NCBI GenBank assembly: GCA_005800465.1
Contig: SYFI01000030.1
Span: 1 to 37,317 of the forward strand
DNA length: 37,317 nt
Reading direction: 5' to 3'
Source of the DNA: Actinomycetota bacterium
GTDB taxonomy: Bacteria; Actinomycetota; Thermoleophilia; Miltoncostaeales; Miltoncostaeaceae
Shown: positions 1 through 5,494 of the stretch, one piece after another
How positions within the stretch are numbered: the first letter of the stretch is position 1
How the letters are laid out: each line of letters starts with the position of its first letter
The notes under the pieces: generated by a model
What the model saw: the letters and a program-made list of their open reading frames with translations, nothing else
Told to the model about the DNA's origin: nothing
Databases searched by the model: none
Program-made: the position numbers and the translations under genes

Positions 1-213
1 ACCGGCGCAAAGCACATCGTGGGCCGGCACTTGGACCGTCCCCTCGGTGAGGGGAACGATGTCCCCCGCTGGCTTGATGCCCCAGTTCCGCTCGTAGATG
101 GCGGCGGCATGCCGGTCGATCTCGGAGGCGAACACGCACTCCCCACCGAGGCCGCTCATGACCTGATGGAACCCGCCAATGCCCGCGAAGAGATCAACGA
201 ATCGGAATGCCAT
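1..213 (-). CDS. DNA (cytosine-5-)-methyltransferase, N-terminal fragment
   Basis: Only the first 71 codons are inside the window; the gene runs off the left edge and so is absent from the ORF track. The reverse-strand translation from ATG at 213 begins MAFRFVDLFAGIGGFHQ, the AdoMet-binding motif I of C5-cytosine methylases. It is followed by a motif II-like SEID, a motif III-like GDI and, at the edge, DVLCAG, which normally leads into the catalytic PCQ loop. The enzyme would transfer a methyl group from AdoMet to C5 of cytosine in a short DNA target. It is divergent from the 300-1487 gene (86 bp apart), and both lie inside what looks like a tRNA-integrated island. It could be a solitary methylase or part of a restriction-modification system; the specificity region is not visible. 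Confidence 0.9.
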   Translation of the reverse strand, partial: MAFRFVDLFAGIGGFHQVMSGLGGECVFASEIDRHAAAIYERNWGIKPAGDIVPLTEGTVQVPAHDVLCAG

Positions 214-299
214 TGGGGCCACGATAGCCGCCGGTCAGGACGGGGCGCTGACGCTGTCACCGCGCCGCAGTAAGGTGCGCAAAGACCCTCTCTTTCACT

Positions 300-1487
300 G
301 TGGTGGTGAGCATGGCCACGAATGCCGTTCAGGAGACCGCGGAAGCGCGGAAGAAGTTGATCATTGCCGCGTTCTCGGAGGAACTCGATCCACTGAACGA
401 ACGCTCGTCGGCTCGCGTGCTCGCCGACATGATCAAGTCTGGCGAGCCCCGGCCGATCCTTACGAGCGGCGACATCGACGGCCTCCTGTCGGCCGCGATG
501 CTGTCGTCTGTCTCGGCGCGCGTCGGCTCGACGGACGGACGGTGGGAGGTCGTTGCGATCACCCTCTCGACGCCTGAGGGTCAGGCGATCCTGACGCACC
601 CTGCGGTCGCGGCCGAGCGGCCGCCCAACATCTTCGGCGTCGATGTGTTCTCAACCGAGTTCGACAATGTGAGCAACCACATCGTCCTCTTTGGCGACCG
701 CCGCCTCTCCGTTGATCAAGTCCGGGAGGCGTTCGAGGACTGGGACGCCGCGGTTCGCGCCGCCGCCGCTAGCCCCGACCGGTTGATCGCGGACCCGAAC
801 CTCTGGGCCGAGATCTACGCCTCACGCAATGACGGCGCCTATCCACACGGCGCCCCTTACAAGTATCCGTTGGGCACTGCGCAGATCCTGCTGGCGCTCC
901 TTGAAGCGGGGGAGGTAGCGCCGCGCTTCTTTGACGGCCACTACCTGCCCTGGCTCTTGGCGAACTGCGATGGCGGTGTCGCCTCCTACACCAGCAAATA
1001 CTTCCCCAATGTGAGCCTTTGGTGGTCCTTGATGGCCGGGGCCGTAGGCCCCGGCTCGCTCACGCAGATGATCTATGAGCGTGTGCGAACCATGCTGCCC
1101 CACGACTTCTCGAACGCGGTCCATCAACTGAGCCGCGAGCAGTCAGCGCAGAGCCGGGCTCACCACTTGGACGACACATGGAACATCACGCCAAAGACCG
1201 CGGTTGCCATGGCCACGGTCTTTGACCTGATCGAACAGCTGACTGGTTGGGGCGACCCTGTTCGCGATGGCACAGCGGGCATAGTCGATTGGGTGCTCAT
1301 TCCCGAAACCGACGGCATCAAGGTTCCGCTCGCGCGCGGGAAGATGGTGGCGGAGGCGACTGCCAGCGGCATGACCCTGGCCGATGTCGCGAACTCGATC
1401 CGACAGGCGGTGAGCGGGGCGACGAACGCCAACTTCTACATGGGCGGTCAGAGCGGTGATCGCTTCAACTGGTTCGGGGGTTGGTAG
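300..1487 (+). CDS. Hypothetical protein with DHH-phosphoesterase-like motif, beside a cytosine methylase
   Basis: A 395-residue protein that I do not recognise as a whole. Residues 52-67 (PILTSGDIDGLLSAAM) resemble motif I of DHH/RecJ-type phosphoesterases, usually hhxxDxDGhxSA. The later segment IFGVDVF...NHIVLFG may be a degenerate counterpart of the following DHH motifs, but this is weak. No signal peptide or membrane segment is apparent. Three GTGs (300, 303, 306) precede an ATG at 312 and no Shine-Dalgarno sequence is clear, so the exact start is uncertain. The gene lies back to back with a C5-methylase and is followed by short hairpins and a tRNA-Arg 3' fragment, so it is probably island cargo. 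A role as nuclease or defence partner of the methylase is inference only. Confidence 0.75.
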   Translation: MVVSMATNAVQETAEARKKLIIAAFSEELDPLNERSSARVLADMIKSGEPRPILTSGDIDGLLSAAMLSSVSARVGSTDGRWEVVAITLSTPEGQAILTHPAVAAERPPNIFGVDVFSTEFDNVSNHIVLFGDRRLSVDQVREAFEDWDAAVRAAAASPDRLIADPNLWAEIYASRNDGAYPHGAPYKYPLGTAQILLALLEAGEVAPRFFDGHYLPWLLANCDGGVASYTSKYFPNVSLWWSLMAGAVGPGSLTQMIYERVRTMLPHDFSNAVHQLSREQSAQSRAHHLDDTWNITPKTAVAMATVFDLIEQLTGWGDPVRDGTAGIVDWVLIPETDGIKVPLARGKMVAEATASGMTLADVANSIRQAVSGATNANFYMGGQSGDRFNWFGGW

Positions 1488-1500
1488 GGGGCCATGTCGG

Positions 1501-1537
1501 GGGGCCATCAGGAGCCCCAATGCCGGTCAAACCGGCA
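1501..1537 (+). terminator. Two short stem-loops after the 300-1487 gene
   Basis: GGGGC...GCCCC (1501-1518) is followed by a tighter hairpin, TGCCGGT-CAA-ACCGGCA (7-bp stem, 1521-1537). Both lie 14-50 bases past the TAG stop of the hypothetical gene. There is no T-run, so an intrinsic terminator is plausible but not certain. Confidence 0.35.
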
Positions 1538-1616
1538 CGCCTGCCATCGAGACAAATGCCCTGCTCGCGCTAGGGTTGCCCGAGCCACTCCAAGAAGCTG
1601 GACGAAGACACCAAGA

Positions 1617-1663
1617 CAGAGTTCCTAATCCTGGTGTCGGAAGTTCGAATCTTCCCGAGGGCA
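1617..1663 (+). other. 3' half of tRNA-Arg(CCT): probable attachment-site remnant
   Basis: The sequence from the anticodon arm to the discriminator base fits the 3' part of tRNA-Arg. The anticodon loop is TTCCTAA (anticodon CCT, 1624-1626), with a flanking stem CAGAG/TCCTG that has one mismatch. The variable loop is GTGTC, the T arm is GGAAG-TTCGAAT-CTTCC (perfect 5-bp stem, 7-base loop), the acceptor strand is CGAGGGC, and A1663 is the discriminator. CCA is not encoded. Upstream there is no D arm and no properly placed partner for CGAGGGC, so the 5' half is missing. This is the pattern left where an element integrates into a tRNA gene and displaces the original 3' end. The island would lie to the left (methylase and DHH-like gene) and the old chromosome to the right. 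Confidence 0.7.
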
Positions 1664-2000
1664 CTTAAGGTTGACCCCGTGTACCCCGGGGTGCAGGAGA
1701 CGGGTCGGCACACCGACGCGACAGCAAAAACCTGTACGGGTCCCGCGGGCGGTATGTGGGGTGCGGTCGGGTGGCTGTCGGCCTCCAACCGCGAGGTTCA
1801 TGAGCCCCGCCTCACTGTCGCACCGAGCGTTGTGGTCACCGGCGTGTGGGAGCTGGCGACCGGTCCAAGGTGGTTCCCGAGCAGAACTTCTGGCTGCAGG
1901 GGATGTCCACGGCGCCGCCCGCCGCGGGCTGAGAATCACCACACCCTGGCGCAGATTATTTCGCGCCAGGGTGTTGTCTCATGCGTGATACTTTAGTGCG
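1664..2000. other. Non-coding stretch between the att remnant and the toxin-antitoxin pair
   Basis: No convincing gene is seen in these 337 bases; the ORFs in the track here are overlapping frames without family resemblance. The only clear structure is the strong hairpin at 1941-1974, described separately. Confidence 0.5.
1941..1974. terminator. Strong 12-bp hairpin upstream of the toxin-antitoxin operon
   Basis: ACACCCTGGCGC (1941-1952) pairs perfectly with GCGCCAGGGTGT (1963-1974) around a 10-base AT-rich loop. It ends 26 bases before the antitoxin ATG. No T-run follows, so it may be a terminator for transcription from the left. Because antitoxins of this class bind inverted repeats near their own promoter, an operator role is also possible. 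Confidence 0.45.
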
Positions 2001-2237
2001 ATGGAGCGCGTGACTATCAGGGACCTGCGGAACCACGGCGGTGATGTGGTTGATCGCGTGACGGCGGGGGAGACCCTGATGGTCACCCGGGCAGGCACGC
2101 CTGTGGCCGAACTCCGGCCGCTCCGGCGCGATGCACTTGATGCCGCCACGCTCCTCGGGCGGTGGCGCAATCTGGCCCCCGTCGATCCCCAGCGGTTTCG
2201 TGCGGATGTCGACGCAGTCGTGGATCAGGCGCTGTGA
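2001..2237 (+). CDS. Type II antitoxin, Phd/YefM family
   Basis: A 78-residue protein beginning MERVTIRDLRNHGGDVVDRVTAGETLMVTRAGTPVAEL. This is the typical Phd/YefM N-terminal DNA-binding fold: an initial strand, a helix with R-N-x-x-x-x-V, then T-R-x-G-x-P-V-A-x-L. The C-terminal part (about residues 50-78) would wrap around and block the toxin active site. In this family the antitoxin neutralises the toxin and represses the shared promoter, often through inverted repeats such as the hairpin just upstream. The stop codon overlaps the toxin start (GTGA), so the two are translationally coupled, the usual arrangement for this pair. Confidence 0.9.
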   Translation: MERVTIRDLRNHGGDVVDRVTAGETLMVTRAGTPVAELRPLRRDALDAATLLGRWRNLAPVDPQRFRADVDAVVDQAL

Positions 2238-2656
2238 CATCTGGCGAGGCGGGGCTGCTGGATACCAGCGTGGTCATCGCGCTCCCCTCACTCGCCGATC
2301 CGGCCGTACTTCCCGATGAGCCGGTCATCAGCGCGGTGACCCTTGCCGAGCTCACCATCGGCCCGCTTGTGGCACGGAGCCCTGCCGAACGCGCTCGCAG
2401 GCAGGCGGTGCTGCAGCAGGCCGAAGCCGACTTCGAGCCCCTGCCCTTCGACGCTGCGGCCGCACGCGCCTTTGGGACTGTCGCGGCAGCGCTCCGGTCG
2501 TGCGGTCGAAAGCCCGCGGCCCGGGCATTCGATGCACTGATCGCGTCGGTTGCACTGGCAAATGGCCTCCCGCTCTATACGGCGAACGTCGCAGACTTTG
2601 CGGGTATCCCGGGCCTTCGGGTTGTGGGCGTGACGATCCCGTCTGGGGCGTCTTAG
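2234..2656 (+). CDS. PIN-domain toxin, VapC family
   Basis: A 140-residue PIN-domain ribonuclease. The likely start is GTG 2234, which overlaps the antitoxin stop by four bases; the 164-residue ORF in the track begins inside the antitoxin gene and adds a tail unlike VapC. From this start the acidic active-site residues fall at D10 (LLDTSVVI), E39 (TLAEL), D100 (AFDALIA) and D121 (NVADF), the expected set for Mg2+-dependent cleavage. Family members usually cut specific tRNA or rRNA sites; the target here cannot be read from sequence. It sits beside the tRNA-Arg attachment remnant but on the chromosomal side of it. Confidence 0.9.
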   Translation: MTSGEAGLLDTSVVIALPSLADPAVLPDEPVISAVTLAELTIGPLVARSPAERARRQAVLQQAEADFEPLPFDAAAARAFGTVAAALRSCGRKPAARAFDALIASVALANGLPLYTANVADFAGIPGLRVVGVTIPSGAS

Positions 2657-2701
2657 CCACGAGGGGAGCAGGGCCTGATCCGGGCCCGCACCACATCTGG
2701 T

Positions 2702-4204
2702 CTAGGCCACTCGCAGAAGCCAGTCGCGCAGGGCGCCAAAGGTGGCGTCGTGGTCGCCGAAGTCGTGGCCCACGCCATCCAGCATCCGCACCTCCACATC
2801 CGCATGGCCGTCGGCCCGCGCCCGTTCGGCAAGCCTGTCGGCATCCGCAGGCGCCACGATCACGTCGTCGCTCCCCTGCACCAGCAGTACCGGCGCGAGC
2901 ACCCGGCCCACGTGCAGATACGCCTTCGCAGCCCCGGAGTCGGGCCCGCGGCTGTGCCACCACGTGCGCGCGGTGTACACGCCCGCCGCATGAGGGCTGT
3001 CGGCGGCGAGATACATGCGGTGGATAACAAGACTGATGTCGTCCTTCAGATCGGCATCGGCGTACGGCCGGCAGATCTCCAGGAGTTCCTCGTACGACGG
3101 CGATGCCCCGCATCTGTTCATACGGGCACGACTCGACTCGGGAAGGCTCCAAGCAGTGCCGAGCCCCACCGCGCCCACGATCGGAAGACCCAGATCGTGG
3201 GCAGCGCAGTAGAGCGCAGCCGTGGCACCGAGCGAGTAGCCCGACACCAGAACGTGGTCGTAGCCCTCGCCCGCGAGCCACGTGGTGGCCGCCCGAACGT
3301 CCTCGAGCACGTCTTCCCGCACGGCCGTTCCGAAGAGCTGCGACACGTTGCCCATGCGGGTATCCATGGTGAGAATCGGTACCCCGAGCCCCGCGACCGG
3401 AGCGCGCAGAAAGCGGAGCGCGCCCACACTGAGGTTGCCCTCGTCGCCGTGCAGGTGCACGACCGCCGTGCGCCGCCCCGTCTCCTGGATCCGGGCATCG
3501 GTGGGGACGGCGTGGCGCTCGAAGATTCCGTCATGCAGGCTGCCATCGGGGCCACGCACCGTCACCAGTCGCACGTTGCCGGTCGCCCCTCTGCGCGGCG
3601 GCACTGTTGCGCGGCGCTCCTCGGGCAGGAAGCCAATCCACGCCGCGGCACGATCGGCCACCTCGGGCACCATCCCCCAGAACGTGTGGTCGGCACCGGG
3701 CACGTATTCCAGATGCACCGGAAGACCAGCGGCCCGTGCGGCCTCGGCTAGGTTCTCGCCGTCGTCACCCGGCAGCACCGTGTCATCCCCCGCCTGCATG
3801 AGCGCGACGGGCACGCCGATGTCGCGAATGCGGTCCACCGATACCGGGTTCCGCGACTCCGGCCCGCGGCACTGCCACCAGGAGCGCAGCGACCACGCCT
3901 CAGCGTCGTACGGGGAGTCGGTGGGTCCTGCCCCCCGATGGACGACGACCACATCGTCCCCACCGTCGCGGTCCACCCCGGCCCGTAGCGCCATCCGCGT
4001 CACCTCGGTGTATGTGGGCTGCGCGCGCAGGCGGGTCCACCGCGCGCGAATCGACTCCGGGAGACTCCACGGGTGGGCCAGGGTGCACAGGCCCACCACC
4101 TCTGGCGGCCGGCGCAGCGCCTGGTAGTCGGTGACGATGCTGGCACCGAGGCTGTAGCCCATGAGCACCACGCGCTCGAAGCCGATCTCCCGGGCGAGAT
4201 CCAT
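2702..4204 (-). CDS. Tandem alpha/beta hydrolase, main ORF (N-terminus lost to a frameshift)
   Basis: A 500-residue ORF holding most of one alpha/beta-hydrolase domain and a complete second one. Domain 1 keeps the nucleophile elbow GYSLGAS (about residue 17) and a late GADHTFWG (catalytic His). Domain 2 starts with VVHLHGDEGNL, has SGYSLGATAA, an acid in QGSDDVIV and a late GVGHDFGDH, so a full Ser-Asp-His set is visible. The two halves also share phrases such as RTWWHSRGPDSG/RSWWQCRGPESR, which points to internal duplication. The ORF begins in mid-domain because the true start lies upstream in another frame (see 4240-4554). Serine esterase or peptidase chemistry is expected; the substrate is unknown. 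No signal peptide is seen. The neighbouring VapC gene is convergent. Confidence 0.8.
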   Translation of the reverse strand: MDLAREIGFERVVLMGYSLGASIVTDYQALRRPPEVVGLCTLAHPWSLPESIRARWTRLRAQPTYTEVTRMALRAGVDRDGGDDVVVVHRGAGPTDSPYDAEAWSLRSWWQCRGPESRNPVSVDRIRDIGVPVALMQAGDDTVLPGDDGENLAEAARAAGLPVHLEYVPGADHTFWGMVPEVADRAAAWIGFLPEERRATVPPRRGATGNVRLVTVRGPDGSLHDGIFERHAVPTDARIQETGRRTAVVHLHGDEGNLSVGALRFLRAPVAGLGVPILTMDTRMGNVSQLFGTAVREDVLEDVRAATTWLAGEGYDHVLVSGYSLGATAALYCAAHDLGLPIVGAVGLGTAWSLPESSRARMNRCGASPSYEELLEICRPYADADLKDDISLVIHRMYLAADSPHAAGVYTARTWWHSRGPDSGAAKAYLHVGRVLAPVLLVQGSDDVIVAPADADRLAERARADGHADVEVRMLDGVGHDFGDHDATFGALRDWLLRVA

Positions 4205-4239
4205 TGCCCCCGCGAGGTCGTCGGGCGTGTTGTCAAACA

Positions 4240-4554
4240 GCCCCCGCCGTACACCACTCCAAAGTTGGCCATGCGCGTGTTGATCGACAGCGCCGCGTAC
4301 CCGTGGTGAGCGAGTTCGAAGGCAATGCGCCGGGGAAACCCACCCATGTAGTCGCCGAGCGACCCGTGCACCACGATCACCAAGGTGCCTGCCTGAGGCA
4401 GGGTGTCGTCACGCGGGCGCATGAGCAGGCCATCCCAGTGCTTATGGTCCGCAGTATGGATGATCACCAGCTCGGTATCTGCTTCCAGATCATCGTGCCC
4501 AAACTCCGTGTGGGGCCGCGCGCCAGAGCGCATGGCGACGGGGTCGGGGCGCAT
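4240..4554 (-). pseudogene. N-terminal part of the tandem alpha/beta hydrolase, shifted by one base
   Basis: Reading from ATG 4554 gives MRPDPVAMRSG...LVIVVHGSLGDYMGGFPRRIA...INTRMANFGVVYGGG, the first strands and oxyanion region (HGSLG) of hydrolase domain 1. At the C5 run 4241-4245 (G5 on the coding strand) the frame changes. One extra G would continue as LFDNTPDDLAGAMDLAREIGF and join the 2702-4204 ORF perfectly. The intact gene would therefore span 2702-4554. The lesion is at a homopolymer, so a sequencing or assembly error is as likely as real gene decay. Confidence 0.75.
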
Positions 4555-4873
4555 GTCGTCGGATGGCGGTCGCAGGTCGGTCGCGGGCGCATTATTGCCG
4601 CGGCACAGTTACCGCGCCCACGTCTGCGGGGCCACGCGCGGCCCTCGGGTGAGCGACTGCACACGGGCGTGCGATACGGGGTTCGCCCGGGCAGTGGCGC
4701 GCGCAGTACGTAATGGGTTTCCGACCAGCAGATGGTCGGGTTGGAACCGAACCAACGCGCGCCGCTCGCGCGGATGACATCTATTTCGGCATGTACTCGG
4801 CGTGCATCCCGCCAATCGGAGAGGGGTGGGCTGCAAGTGGGCTCGTGGGCGAGGTGGGGGTACAGTCGTATCC
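4555..4873. other. Divergent intergenic region with one perfect hairpin
   Basis: These 319 bases separate the hydrolase start (-) from the channel leader ORF (+). No gene is supported. CCGACCA-GCAGA-TGGTCGG (4721-4739) is a perfect 7-bp stem with a 5-base loop and could be an operator or a short terminator. Promoters for both genes should lie here, but no clear -35/-10 pair stands out. Confidence 0.4.
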
Positions 4874-4957
4874 ATGACCGATCTCAACGAGTCTGGCCCG
4901 CAGGGAGAAGCGCCCCCGCCAACCTTCGGTGATCTCACCAAGATGCAGCGATCTTGA
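4874..4957 (+). other. 27-codon leader ORF in frame with the channel gene, ending in TGA
   Basis: ATG 4874 opens MTDLNESGPQGEAPPPTFGDLTKMQRS, then TGA at 4955-4957. After only four further codons in the same frame comes ATG 4970 of the channel ORF. A G-rich stretch (GAGGTGGGGG) precedes ATG 4874, whereas ATG 4970 has no good Shine-Dalgarno sequence. The leader reads like the acidic cytoplasmic N-terminus of the channel protein, so the TGA probably interrupts the original gene. Confidence 0.45.
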
Positions 4958-4969
4958 GCGCTCGCACGA

Positions 4970-5494
4970 ATGATGGTGCGCACCCTGCTCACCGTCGCCA
5001 TCCTCATCACCGTCTATGCGGTGATGTTGCCAAGCGACCTCGCCGATGGCAACGTCGGCGTGCGGCTTGTGGGCTCGTTGCTGGTGTTCGCGGGAGTGCT
5101 TGCCCTGCAGGTCGATGCCATCACCCGGGACCCGCTGCCCGACTTGCGAGCCGGGTCGTCCATGATCACCGCCGTCACCCTGCTCGTGCTCATGTTCGCG
5201 ATGACTTACGCCACGCTGGCCAGCGCACACCCCGAGTGGTTCTCGCAGCCCTCGGACAAGTCGTCGGCCATCTATTTCACGGTCACCAATCTGGGAACCG
5301 TGGGATTTAGCAACATCACTGCCGTCAGCCATACGGCACGGTGGGTGGTCACCGCCCAGATTGTCGTCGACCTCACTCTGGTGGTGGCGCTCGGCCGCGT
5401 GCTGTCCAGCGCAGCCCGGGCTGGGCGTGTGCGTGAGGAGCGGCTGGCGTCAGATGCCGGACGCACGACGACCGACGACCACCCTACGACCTGA
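4970..5494 (+). CDS. Small potassium-channel-like membrane protein
   Basis: A 174-residue inner-membrane protein with about four hydrophobic segments: TLLTVAILITVYAVML, LVGSLLVFAGVLALQV, SMITAVTLLVLMFAMTYATL and WVVTAQIVVDLTLVVALG. Between the last two is IYFTVTNLGTVGFSNITAVS, which matches the P-loop of two-TM potassium channels (Ion_trans_2 type). The filter reads TVGF where TVGYG is usual. The last transmembrane segment is followed by a basic, then acidic tail. The true N-terminus may be at 4874, separated by an in-frame TGA. Its 3' end overlaps the convergent protease gene by 11 bp. No RCK domain is attached. Function as a K+ channel is inferred from the P-loop; selectivity is uncertain. 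Confidence 0.7.
   Translation: MMVRTLLTVAILITVYAVMLPSDLADGNVGVRLVGSLLVFAGVLALQVDAITRDPLPDLRAGSSMITAVTLLVLMFAMTYATLASAHPEWFSQPSDKSSAIYFTVTNLGTVGFSNITAVSHTARWVVTAQIVVDLTLVVALGRVLSSAARAGRVREERLASDAGRTTTDDHPTT

Noticed and set aside
2162-2656. Longer 164-residue version of the VapC toxin
   Set aside because: Its first 24 residues overlap the antitoxin and do not resemble PIN proteins; the GTGA overlap at 2234 is the natural start.
4700-4800. tRNA-like T arm on the minus strand (GTTGG-TTCGGTT-CCAAC)
   Set aside because: The loop lacks A58, and no acceptor, D or anticodon arm can be fitted around it.
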